From Deltaproteobacteria bacterium (GTDB lineage: Bacteria > Desulfobacterota > Desulfobacteria > Desulfobacterales > UBA11574), in the NCBI GenBank assembly GCA_019313025.1, contig JAFDCA010000237.1, positions 1 through 24,327 of the forward strand: 24,327 nt of DNA, given 5' to 3'. Every line of letters starts with the position of its first letter. Positions within the stretch are counted from its first letter, which is position 1. Made by a program: the position numbers and the translations under genes. Under the pieces are notes generated by a model. That model saw only the letters and a list, made by a program, of their open reading frames with translations, was not told the origin of the DNA and did not search any database. Positions 1 to 7,268 of this stretch are shown piece by piece.

Positions 1-943
1 TCACCGTAACAAGCAAACCACCGTTGGTTTGCGGGTCAAATACAATTTCTTCGTGCCAAGGGGGTAAATCGGTTTCTATCCACAAATGTTCTTCCACCAT
101 TTGCCGATTGTAAGCATTTACACCGGTGGTCATTCCTTTTTTATAAGCCATCAAGGCCTCGTCCATGATCGGTAGATCTTTGATTTTGATTTCCAAACAT
201 ACTTTGGATGCTTTGGCCATTTCAAGACCGTGTCCTGCTAATCCGAATCCAGTGATATCCGTCGCGGCATGGATATCAAAATCGGACATCACCTCGGCAG
301 CGGTTCGATTGAGCGTTATGAGGATTGACAAACAAGCCTCCATGGCCTCTTTGGAAATCCATTTTTTTAAATTGGCGTTAAACAAAACACCACTTCCGAC
401 GGGTTTGGTCAGAATCAGCACGTCCCCGGGTTGAGCACCCTTGTTGGTCCAGATTTTGTCTGGATGTACGATTCCGGTTACTGCCAGACCGAATTTGGGT
501 TCATCATCTTCCACGGAATGACCGCCCGCCAATACAGCTCCGGCTTCGGTAATCTTTTTCAAAGCTCCGGCCACGATTTGGTGGAGGACCTCTGGAGGCA
601 GCTTCTTAGAGGGAAAACTGACCAGATTGAGACATGCGATGGGTTGTCCGCCCATGGCGTAAACATCGCTGATGGCATTGGCTGCCGCTATTTGACCGTA
701 TACATACGGGTCGTTTACCGGTGGTGTTATATAGTCAGCCGTCATGATGATGGCCAGATCATCGGTCAATCGATAAACACCCGCATCATCACTGGTTTCA
801 TAGCCCACCAATAAATTCGGATCTTTATTCTTTGGAAGTTTCGCCAATAAACTGCTGAGCCCGACCGGGTCGATTTTTGCGGCTCAACCGCAGGTTTTTG
901 AAAGGCTCAGCAGGGTTGGTTTTTTAAAAAAGGTCCGTTTCAC
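1..943 (-). CDS. selD: Selenophosphate synthase SelD, selenocysteine-containing, C-terminus cut by window edge
   Basis: SelD makes selenophosphate from selenide and ATP in the cytoplasm, the selenium donor for Sec-tRNA and selenouridine. The start is GTG at 943-941, preceded by AGGAG at 954-958. The frame stays open to the window edge except for one TGA at 884-886, which is codon 20. The context reads KTCG-U-AAKIDP; U20 sits three residues before the conserved Lys (K23), where E. coli SelD has its essential Cys17. Other SelD signatures follow: TSDDAG near residues 50-54, TADYITP near 68, AISDVYAMGG near 90, GGHS, TDITGFGLAGHG, and PQTNGGLL at the end. A hairpin begins at the UGA. The gene therefore both makes and needs selenium. 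It lies 139 nt downstream of the C_GCAxxG_C_C gene on the same strand. About 314 codons are visible, so only the last residues are missing. The UGA could be a mutation, but its exact position argues strongly for Sec. Confidence 0.93.
856..886 (-). promoter_or_regulatory. Bacterial SECIS-like hairpin at the selD UGA codon
   Basis: Starting at the UGA itself, TGAGCC (886-881) pairs perfectly with GGCTCA (861-856). Inside lies an upper stem CGAC/GTCG with a 3-nt CCG loop and an eight-base unpaired stretch on the 5' side. The loop begins 15 nt after the UGA, about the distance known for bacterial SECIS elements read by SelB. The structure was drawn by eye without an energy calculation. Confidence 0.7.
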
Positions 944-1082
944 TACCTGTATACTCCTGAATTATTTTTGGATCGTCCTTATTATTCTTTCCCTTTGGTA
1001 TGAAGGTCAAGGTTTTTTCGCTGAAAGGAACCGTTGTCAAGTTTGATGGTGTAAATGGACTGTTTTAGGAAAACTCGTTATA

Positions 1083-1661
1083 TTATGATCGTAGCGCGTT
1101 GGTGAGTTGTTTGATCCTTGCGCTAATTTTGGAATCTGTTTGATTCAAATACGTCCAATCCACCCGTTCAAGTCGTTCCGGCTCACGGTCAAGGATAATA
1201 CGTGCGGTCTGATCAGATACTTCTCCGGTATGCCTGGCACAAAACTTAAAATGGTGTTTCGTTCCCAATTCGATATCTTTTGTCAGCACCCGGCAGCAGG
1301 TGGAACCGAAACATGTTTTGAAACGTTCGTGGAGTTCTCTGGAAGCCGCGTAAACCGCTCGGTTGTTCAGAATGCCGGGACCGTTTCGGCCCAGAAACAA
1401 CCCTAGAGCAACAACGCCGGCACTTAATGCACCGCAAGTGCAGCCGCTTCTTCCAAATCCTTCCGGAAGGCCGGAAGTAATCCGAACGGCGATCTCCGGC
1501 GCCAATCCCCCTTTGAGGCCCTGATTCAATACCGTTAATACGGCTTCGGAACACATGAGCTGCCCGGTGATGAAGAGGTTCTCTGTACGGTGACGGATTT
1601 TGTTAATCAGCGTTTCACAACGATGATTCAATAACTTATTGTTTTTATTTAATCGGATCAT
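1083..1661 (-). CDS. C_GCAxxG_C_C family putative redox-active protein
   Basis: This 192-aa protein matches the Cys pattern of the C_GCAxxG_C_C family (TIGR01909/Pfam style): an early CSEAVL Cys (C37), the central GCTCGALSAG segment (C74, C76 with GA and G), then C122/C123 and C141. The family is thought to be redox-active, with paired cysteines able to form disulfides or bind a metal; the reaction is unknown. No signal peptide or membrane segment is seen, so a cytoplasmic location is likely. The ATG at 1661 has no clear Shine-Dalgarno sequence. It lies between the rhodanese and selD on the same strand, and the 16-bp hairpin upstream suggests its own transcription start. A link to sulfur or selenium handling is inference from position. 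Confidence 0.8.
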   Translation of the reverse strand: MIRLNKNNKLLNHRCETLINKIRHRTENLFITGQLMCSEAVLTVLNQGLKGGLAPEIAVRITSGLPEGFGRSGCTCGALSAGVVALGLFLGRNGPGILNNRAVYAASRELHERFKTCFGSTCCRVLTKDIELGTKHHFKFCARHTGEVSDQTARIILDREPERLERVDWTYLNQTDSKISARIKQLTNALRS

Positions 1662-1733
1662 AAGAAATAATGTTATTTAAACCCTGATCGGCTCAGAATT
1701 CGTTTGAAAACAACAACGAACAAGCAAATGAAT

Positions 1734-1769
1734 ATCTTCGAATTGAGCGCTGTCGCTCAATTCGAAGAT
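1734..1769 (-). terminator. Strong hairpin just after the rhodanese gene
   Basis: A perfect 16-bp inverted repeat (1734-1749 with 1754-1769) encloses a 4-nt CTGT loop. It lies 6 nt past the rhodanese stop codon, the usual place for a terminator. On the minus strand the 3' side is only moderately T-rich (ATTCATTTGCTTG), so it may be an imperfect intrinsic terminator or an mRNA 3'-end stabilising hairpin. Confidence 0.6.
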
Positions 1770-1775
1770 GAATCT

Positions 1776-2306
1776 TTATTTTACTTTCTCCACCGGAAAT
1801 TTGTCACCTTTCCAGGCAAAAATACCCCCCGGAAAACGCAATACATTCTTGTATCCTGATTTTACGGCCCACATTGCCCCGTTGTGACTTCGGGTGCACT
1901 TAACAAATCCGCAGTAGATGACGATGGTCTTTGACATGTCCGACCCCAGTAGCGTTTTGAAATCACTTACGGTCTTTCCGTCGGTCTCCTTAGCATTCCA
2001 TTCTTTCATTTCAGGAATAGGAAACAGAAAGTGTTTGGCGCCTGGTAGATGTGCTTTTTTATAGCTGGCATCATACGGCATGGTATCAATAATGAGAACA
2101 TCCTTGCCGGAATCGATCATGCCCTTGAGTTCTTTAGCGGTAATAACGTCATATCCCCCCTGCTGAACTTCCCGAACCAGTTTGACGGCCTCCTGTTCTT
2201 TCTCCACTTCTTTTTCGAACTTGTTTTTGGCCAAAGACGGACCTGCCAGACCTATCACAAACAATCCCACCACTACAACGCTAAAGATCGTCTTCTTGAT
2301 TCTCAT
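1776..2306 (-). CDS. Exported rhodanese-domain protein
   Basis: A 176-aa protein with an N-terminal signal peptide (basic MRIKK, hydrophobic core, cleavage likely after PSLA at residue 26), a short charged helix, and one rhodanese domain from about residue 52 to the end. C132 in IVIYCGF is the probable sulfur-accepting Cys; the loop is CGFVKCTR, longer than the classic CxxxxR and carrying a second Cys (C137). RFPGGIFAWKG is a typical rhodanese C-terminus. ATG at 2306 is chosen because AGGAGG lies 7 nt upstream; an in-frame TTG at 2312 is only 1 nt from it. It overlaps no other gene once this start is used and follows the MauE-like gene by 2 nt, so the two are probably translated together. A role in periplasmic sulfane sulfur (or selenium) transfer is inferred. 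Confidence 0.85.
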   Translation of the reverse strand: MRIKKTIFSVVVVGLFVIGLAGPSLAKNKFEKEVEKEQEAVKLVREVQQGGYDVITAKELKGMIDSGKDVLIIDTMPYDASYKKAHLPGAKHFLFPIPEMKEWNAKETDGKTVSDFKTLLGSDMSKTIVIYCGFVKCTRSHNGAMWAVKSGYKNVLRFPGGIFAWKGDKFPVEKVK

Positions 2307-2308
2307 CG

Positions 2309-2854
2309 TCAATCCTCCTGATTTTGAATTATTTTAAACAAATTTCTGAGCCGTTTGGGGGCAACAATTTTGTTAATCCGCTGGTAATAAAGATAAAAAA
2401 TGCTCAACATCATGATAATATCCCGAACAAAGGCCCACCAAAGTCCATGAAAAGCGATGGCCTCCGGATCTTCAGGACCAAAACAGCCGCAGTCGATATC
2501 CAGTCCCAGCCCAATACCGTAGCTAAGGATCACAATAAACAACACTAGAAGAGCTGAAATGCCTGCCAGAGACCCCTTGATATCCAACAATAGCCCCAAT
2601 CCGAAGACCATCTCCAGAAAAGGTAAAGCAACGGCAACCGGCAGAATCCATGCATCGGGCAATAAACCGTATGCATCTATAATCACTGAAAATTGTGTTG
2701 GATCTATCAGCTTTGAAATACCGGACCACAAAAAAATTGTGCCGAGCAAAACACGAATCAAATGATAGATTAAGGGAGACAGAAAAGAATTTTTCAGTGA
2801 AAATATTCCTTCTTTTTTCCAGCTGTTAATTGTTGTCGATTCTTGACCGTTCAT
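2309..2854 (-). CDS. MauE/DoxX-like redox membrane protein
   Basis: A 181-aa integral membrane protein with about four hydrophobic segments (near residues 28-48, 70-90, 98-118 and 138-157). The segment LGTIFLWSGISKL and the later DIDCGCFGPEDPEA (C122, C124) are characteristic of the MauE/DoxX-type family. MauE itself is needed for maturation of disulfide-rich methylamine dehydrogenase; related proteins are thought to move electrons or thiols at the membrane. Its stop lies 2 nt before the rhodanese ATG, so the two form a transcription unit, suggesting that the membrane protein serves the exported rhodanese. The start ATG at 2854 has GGAAG about 9 nt upstream. The exact substrate is unknown. 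Confidence 0.78.
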   Translation of the reverse strand: MNGQESTTINSWKKEGIFSLKNSFLSPLIYHLIRVLLGTIFLWSGISKLIDPTQFSVIIDAYGLLPDAWILPVAVALPFLEMVFGLGLLLDIKGSLAGISALLVLFIVILSYGIGLGLDIDCGCFGPEDPEAIAFHGLWWAFVRDIIMMLSIFYLYYQRINKIVAPKRLRNLFKIIQNQED

Positions 2855-3194
2855 TGAATGTTGTCTTCCTACTCGTTTTAAAGATGATGCATCTATAATA
2901 TAGAGACAAACAATAAGTAAAATTGATAATATAAATAGTCGGGCGAATTATGATTGACAACATCAATATCTGCATGGCCATAGTTTTTAGTCGAAACCAA
3001 AAGTGTCAGTTGACACCTTGGATCGCCTTTGGTAGCTTTGGGACACGTCAGCATTATCATTTACTTAAATATTACGGTTAACAGGCATCTTGCATTCGCC
3101 AGGTATTTGTTGACTATTATTAAAAAACGAATTCTATAAAACCATGTCCCGTGCGAGGTTTTATATTATAATCTCTAAAGGGCAGGGCACATAG
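2855..3194. other. Divergent intergenic region, 340 nt
   Basis: The region separates the minus-strand MauE/rhodanese genes from the plus-strand GTPase pair and must hold both promoters. Visible items are a palindrome at 2997-3021, an AT-rich inverted repeat (TATAAAACC at 3135-3143 with GGTTTTATA at 3157-3165), a consensus-like TATAAT at 3167-3172 only 22 nt before the plus-strand ATG, and TTGACT at 3110-3115. No -35/-10 pair with ideal spacing was found, so no promoter is called. No ORF or RNA gene is evident. Confidence 0.6.
2997..3021. promoter_or_regulatory. Operator-like palindrome
   Basis: GTGTCA and TGACAC (3003-3008, 3011-3016) are perfect inverted arms with a 2-nt centre. CCAA and TTGG flank them (2997-3000, 3018-3021), offset by one base. 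Its place between divergent genes suits binding by a dimeric repressor or activator, but no regulator is identified. Confidence 0.4.
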
Positions 3195-3737
3195 ATGATT
3201 ATACGGACCAAAATTATCTGGGCGATACTTTCTCTGGTGTCTTTAATAGTGATCATCAGCGCTTTTTACATAGGATTTCGAAAGATCCTATCCCTCCCTT
3301 TTCGCCAAACCAACGACCTCCTCCATGAGCAAGGTTTCTTGTTAACGCTCGATTTTCTTATACCGGCAGGACTTTATATCGACGAAACCATGACGGTGAA
3401 AGAGGTCCTTTATTACCGGTTCAACAAACCAAGTAAAAGTTTCCACCGTTTCTTGTTGAAAGTCTCAGAAAGTATCCCCGTGGAGTACCGAGTCACAGCC
3501 ACCACGGTATTTTATCTTTTCTGGACATTACTGTTTTTGGTTTTCTTTAGAATCTTCACTTGGATGCGTTATACCACCGCCTTGATCACCAGCTTTCTTT
3601 TTGGTGCAGCTGTTTACTTTTTCATGCCGGATTTCGTTGTGGGAAAAATAGACGACAGTACTTTTTTAGGATGGGCGCTTACACTGTTAGGTCTCCGGTG
3701 GTGGATGAAGCGAAAAAAAGTTAAAAGTGCGTTATAA
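3195..3737 (+). CDS. Small integral membrane protein, unknown function
   Basis: A 180-aa protein I do not recognise. Hydrophobic segments lie near residues 8-28, 105-121, 126-146 and 156-170. Between the first and second is a polar stretch of about 75 residues, and the C-terminus is basic (WWMKRKKVK). No catalytic motif is visible. Its stop lies 38 nt before the dynamin-like GTPase, in the same direction and with nothing terminator-like between, so the two are probably co-transcribed. A plausible but unproven role is a membrane partner or anchor for that GTPase. Confidence 0.7.
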   Translation: MIIRTKIIWAILSLVSLIVIISAFYIGFRKILSLPFRQTNDLLHEQGFLLTLDFLIPAGLYIDETMTVKEVLYYRFNKPSKSFHRFLLKVSESIPVEYRVTATTVFYLFWTLLFLVFFRIFTWMRYTTALITSFLFGAAVYFFMPDFVVGKIDDSTFLGWALTLLGLRWWMKRKKVKSAL

Positions 3738-3775
3738 ACAGAAATGAAATATAGACGGATAAACGGGAGATAGTA

Positions 3776-5245
3776 ATGTATCGTCAGAATTACATTAATT
3801 CGCTTCGAACCGAGCTGGTGAAAATGGTATCAGACCACCTCTCTCCTGCAGCGCTCCATTACGGCTATAGCGATGTTCCCTTGGAAACCAACATTAAATG
3901 GCGGCCTCTTGTCCTTGTTTTAGGAAACTATTCCTCCGGCAAATCGACCCTTATCAATGAATTTCTTGGCGCGGATATTCAAGCAACCGGGCAGGCGCCC
4001 ACCGACGATTCCTTTACGGTCATCACCTATGACGATTCCGCGTCTAACTCAGAACACGTTCGCATTGTTGAAGAACGGGATGGAAAATTCCTACTTAATG
4101 ATCCGGAATATCCCTTTGAAACCATGAGAAAACACGGACAACGATTTGCCGCTCACTTTCGCCTGAAAAAAGTGAATGCGCCGTTTTTAGAAACCCTTGC
4201 CATTATTGATACCCCGGGAATGCTCGACAGCATCACCGAACGGGATCGGGGGTATGACTATCAAGAGGTCATCGGTGATCTGGCACAAATAGCCGATCTG
4301 GTTCTGGTGGTCTTCGATCCTCATAAGGCAGGAACCGTACGTGAATCATATATCAGCATTCGGGAAACCCTGCCGGCCCGTACTTTTGAAGACCGTCTGC
4401 TCTTTGTTTTGAACCGAATTGATGAATGTGCCTCGTTTGTGGATCTTTTGCAGGTCTACGGAACTTTGTGTTGGAATCTATCTCAGATCACCGGACGAAA
4501 AGACATTCCCCCCATCTGCCTCACCTACTCTCCGCGAGCCATGTTGCGTGCAGGAAAACGGTCCGGAGGGGACATGAGTTTTTTAGGTCATTTGGAAAAT
4601 CAGCGCGAGGAATTGAAAAGAGCCATTCTAAAAGCCCCGAAACATCGTCTCGATCACCTGGCGACTTTCGTCGAAACCCACGGCGAACGCCTGGCCCATT
4701 TCCTTGAAGCGTTAATGAACTACCGTCGAATATTGCGTAAATTTCGCTTGAAGCACACTTTTATCGGCTTTTTGGTGAGTCTGGTTCTCGGTGCAAGTGC
4801 CACTTTCGGCCTAATGATCTCCGGTATTTTGGATGGTATGGACCCGCGCATGCTTTTGGGTATCGGAGGTGGTGTCGTTTTGATTGTATTTTCCTTGTGG
4901 TCCACCTTGCTCATGAAACGTCGGGCAACCCGGTTTCATTCTCGAGTTCTCAGGGATCTTGATAAACTTACCCCCCTTGAAAATCAGACACGCCGGGACA
5001 GCTGGCAGGCCGTAAAAGGTTTTGTGTATACCTATCTTGAAAAAACAGCTGGACGATTTTCTCTCTCGGAAACCAAAAGGGAATTGGGTGCTGTGAAACT
5101 TGTAAGAGATAGAGGGGCAACAGAAATCCGGGAGGCTTTAAACGAACTGGCCAGTATAAGAGACGACGGTATTTTTGTTGTGGATTCGACAATGGTGCCG
5201 GAAGGGTCATCACCGACAAGTGCTGCAGGAGGATCTGCCACTTGA
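3776..5245 (+). CDS. EHD/dynamin-like membrane GTPase
   Basis: This 489-aa protein has a full N-terminal G domain: P-loop GNYSSGKST (50-58), switch-I TDDS (76-79), DTPG (145-148) and NRID (213-216). The stretch after DTPG, with ERDRGYDY, DLVLVVFDPHK and RES, resembles eukaryotic EHD ATPases and bacterial dynamin-like proteins more than Era or Ras types. A helical region (about 270-325) precedes two hydrophobic segments (about 328-351 and 357-380) with a short loop, like a membrane hairpin; a second helical region follows and the tail is Ser/Gly-rich. Dynamin-family proteins bind and remodel membranes; the target here is unknown. ATG at 3776 has GGGAG about 6 nt upstream. EHD proteins prefer ATP, so nucleotide preference is open. 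A separate plus-strand unit with the upstream membrane protein is likely. Confidence 0.85.
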   Translation: MYRQNYINSLRTELVKMVSDHLSPAALHYGYSDVPLETNIKWRPLVLVLGNYSSGKSTLINEFLGADIQATGQAPTDDSFTVITYDDSASNSEHVRIVEERDGKFLLNDPEYPFETMRKHGQRFAAHFRLKKVNAPFLETLAIIDTPGMLDSITERDRGYDYQEVIGDLAQIADLVLVVFDPHKAGTVRESYISIRETLPARTFEDRLLFVLNRIDECASFVDLLQVYGTLCWNLSQITGRKDIPPICLTYSPRAMLRAGKRSGGDMSFLGHLENQREELKRAILKAPKHRLDHLATFVETHGERLAHFLEALMNYRRILRKFRLKHTFIGFLVSLVLGASATFGLMISGILDGMDPRMLLGIGGGVVLIVFSLWSTLLMKRRATRFHSRVLRDLDKLTPLENQTRRDSWQAVKGFVYTYLEKTAGRFSLSETKRELGAVKLVRDRGATEIREALNELASIRDDGIFVVDSTMVPEGSSPTSAAGGSAT

Positions 5246-5610
5246 ACCGCTAACGGCTGCTCACTAAAACGATATTCAAAAAACCATTTTCATAAACACA
5301 ATCCAAATTATTCACCTTGGAGATGATCGATAAGGGGCGATCTGTTCCCTCACTTCTTTGTTCTACCTATCACTCATTATCACCGAGACTTGAAAATCAT
5401 TTTGTTTTGTTTTACAGTTTGCCTTCATGTGATTTTATTATAGCAGTTCCAAAAATATCTTTTGATTCAATTGGTTGCGGTCACAATTTAAGTAAGCCGT
5501 AGAATCATTCCCTTTCCACAGGCAAGCTGTTTAAACAAATTTGAGCGCATTAAACCGAACATGACCTGCACTGTATTTTCGAAAAAAACAAACTCTAAAT
5601 GGAGGAAGCC
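5246..5610. other. Intergenic region, 365 nt
   Basis: It lies between the GTPase gene and the DUF6485-type gene. A 61-codon ORF at 5317-5502 has no ribosome binding site and no recognisable protein character, so it is not called. No clear promoter, terminator or RNA fold was seen. Confidence 0.5.
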
Positions 5611-5814
5611 ATGGAATGTAAAAAAGAACAGACCCTCAAAATGTGCAACTGTAGCTACGAGCCGTGTTCACGAAAGGGCATGTGTTGTGATTGTCTACAA
5701 TATCACTTGGCCAGCCGACAGCTTCCGGCGTGCTGTTTTCCAGATGATGCGGAACGAACGTACGACCGGTCTTTCGAGCATTTTGCCCGACTGGTGACCC
5801 AAAAAAGAGTTTAA
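5611..5814 (+). CDS. Small Cys-rich protein, DUF6485 type
   Basis: A 67-aa protein beginning MECKKE with nine Cys: C3, C12, C14, C19, C25, C26, C28, C41 and C42. The pattern CNCSYEPC, then RKGMCCDC, then LPACCF, with a closing ERTYDRS segment, matches from memory a small family called DUF6485 in anaerobic bacteria and archaea. The clustered Cys suggest binding of zinc or an iron-sulfur centre; function is unknown. The start at 5611 is preferred over the in-frame ATG at 5599, because the GGAGG at 5601-5605 lies 5 nt before it and inside the longer reading. No signal peptide is present. It converges with the mqn operon, leaving 36 nt between stops. Confidence 0.78.
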   Translation: MECKKEQTLKMCNCSYEPCSRKGMCCDCLQYHLASRQLPACCFPDDAERTYDRSFEHFARLVTQKRV

Positions 5815-5832
5815 TTCTCAAGTTTCACAACC

Positions 5833-5852
5833 TTGTTCGGAACAAATTTTTT
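5833..5852 (+). terminator. Weak intrinsic terminator after the DUF6485-type gene
   Basis: TTGTT-CGG-AACAA forms a short 5-bp stem followed by ATTTTTTAT. The T-run and place are right, but the stem is weak. Confidence 0.35.
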
Positions 5853-6486
5853 ATAAAAAGTCGGATTCATGCAAGACCGGTTTTATGGCCTCGGTAAAAA
5901 ATTCATAAAATTTTCGGCGATAATCCCGAATATGATCAACAATATCTTGATCGCGTATATGATCCGGTGTGTCACTGACGAATTTGAATAGATAACAATT
6001 TTTCCTAAATGTTCTGCTGGCCTGAACCACCGAGGCACCTTCCATATCAATCAGATCGGCACTTACGGAAATTGCTTTTCGTTCTTTAGGATCGAGAACC
6101 GCCCGATCGCTGGTGGCCAGTATCGTAGTTTTGAATCCTTTCAGTAAATCAGGTTGATGAACACATGGTTTCCCTGTTTTTAGATCGGGCCGATCAGGCT
6201 CGACAATTTTCTGAATATGAAATATCTCTCCAAGATCATATCCGGAATGGGTGGCGCCAGCAGCGCCCAAATTCAATATCCAGGCCGGCTTGAATTTCAG
6301 ACAGGTATAGGCCGTCGCCATGGCGGCATTGGCTTTGCCGATGCCTGAAATAATTAATAAAATGTCGTTGTTTTGGTACAATCGGAAAGGGATTTTCCGG
6401 GTCTGACGCAGGGACATCCCCGAAACAAAAGGCTTTGCCTCGAGCATGGTGGCCATGACAATGACCGTTACAAGATTTGTTTCCAA
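5851..6486 (-). CDS. mqnB: Futalosine hydrolase MqnB (nucleosidase family)
   Basis: MqnB removes the base from (aminodeoxy)futalosine to give dehypoxanthine futalosine, the substrate of MqnC. The 211-aa protein shows nucleosidase/phosphorylase signatures: MLEAKPF near the start, ISGIGKANAA, LNLGAAGA near residue 70-76, and DMEGASV (D/E/G of the active site) in the C-terminal half. TTG at 6486 is taken as the start because GAGGAG lies 8 nt upstream. The gene overlaps the end of mqnD by 19 nt and is last in the operon. A related 5'-methylthioadenosine nucleosidase role is possible in general, but the operon setting argues for futalosine or its 6-amino form. Confidence 0.85.
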   Translation of the reverse strand: METNLVTVIVMATMLEAKPFVSGMSLRQTRKIPFRLYQNNDILLIISGIGKANAAMATAYTCLKFKPAWILNLGAAGATHSGYDLGEIFHIQKIVEPDRPDLKTGKPCVHQPDLLKGFKTTILATSDRAVLDPKERKAISVSADLIDMEGASVVQASRTFRKNCYLFKFVSDTPDHIRDQDIVDHIRDYRRKFYEFFTEAIKPVLHESDFL

Positions 6487-7268
6487 CGAGCCATCTCCTC
6501 AAGGGCCTGAATGGCTTTTTTCCCCGTAGCCCCCAGCGATAGGGTAAAATTATTGACATACAGGTCAATGTGCCCGTCAATGACCTGATCGTCCATTTCC
6601 TGGGCATTCAGTTTCACAAATTCTCTGGATGCATTTCTATTATTGAAAGCATACACCACCGAATCACGCAAAACAGATTCAATTTCCTCTTTATAATCGA
6701 TGAAAGGGGGATCTTTTCTAACGGCAATACATCCCAGCGGAATGGGAAGCGATGTTTCGTCTTCCCACCATTTGCCAAGATCAATGATTTCGACGCAGTC
6801 ATAATCAGGATAGATGAAACGACCTTCGTGAATGATGAGTCCGGCATCGTATTTTCCGATTTGAACCCCTTCCAGAATATTGTCAAATCGGGTGATTTCG
6901 ACATTTTGTATTGAAGGATTCCACAACCGCATGAGAAGATATGCAGTGGTGTATTCTCCGGGCACGGCGATTTTAGCTTCTGATAATGGTAGATTCGCTG
7001 ATCTTCCCACAAGAAGCGGCCCGCATCCAAACCCTAAGGCCGATCCTGCATCGAGGATTTCATAGAGTTGTCTTAGCTTAAGATAGGCATAAAAGGAGAG
7101 CTTAGAAATATGAAAAGTTTTGGTAAAAGCCTTTTTATTCAATTCTTCCACATCGTGCATATGGGAAACAAAATAAAAATTTTTCGTATCAATACAACCA
7201 TGAAGCATTGCGTGGAAAATAAACGTGTCGTTGGGACATGTTGAAAAGGCGATATCGAGAGGTGTCAC
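6468..7268 (-). CDS. mqnD: 1,4-dihydroxy-6-naphthoate synthase MqnD
   Basis: MqnD converts cyclic dehypoxanthinyl futalosine to 1,4-dihydroxy-6-naphthoate, the first naphthoid ring product of the futalosine pathway. The 266-aa protein has the family start IAFSTCPNDTFIF, the central GCGPLLV and PGEYTTA segments, and the later IIHEGRF and LPIPLGCIAV segments, in a periplasmic-binding-protein-like fold. The start is GTG at 7268, which overlaps the mqnC stop in GTGA and has AAGGAG about 5 nt upstream. The end overlaps mqnB. Length is normal for the family. The 4-nt overlaps suggest translational coupling. Confidence 0.92.
   Translation of the reverse strand: MTPLDIAFSTCPNDTFIFHAMLHGCIDTKNFYFVSHMHDVEELNKKAFTKTFHISKLSFYAYLKLRQLYEILDAGSALGFGCGPLLVGRSANLPLSEAKIAVPGEYTTAYLLMRLWNPSIQNVEITRFDNILEGVQIGKYDAGLIIHEGRFIYPDYDCVEIIDLGKWWEDETSLPIPLGCIAVRKDPPFIDYKEEIESVLRDSVVYAFNNRNASREFVKLNAQEMDDQVIDGHIDLYVNNFTLSLGATGKKAIQALEEMARWKQIL
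6495..6500 (-). promoter_or_regulatory. Ribosome binding site fixing the TTG start of mqnB
   Basis: GAGGAG lies within the last codons of mqnD, 8 nt before a TTG. It is the reason for preferring TTG over the later in-frame ATG at 6456. Confidence 0.55.

Noticed and set aside
165..814. Plus-strand ORFs (89 and 127 aa) at the left end
   Set aside because: They lie antisense to selD, which reads continuously on the minus strand with family motifs throughout.
5317..5502. 61-aa plus-strand ORF
   Set aside because: No ribosome binding site, no motif, uneven composition; treated as non-coding.
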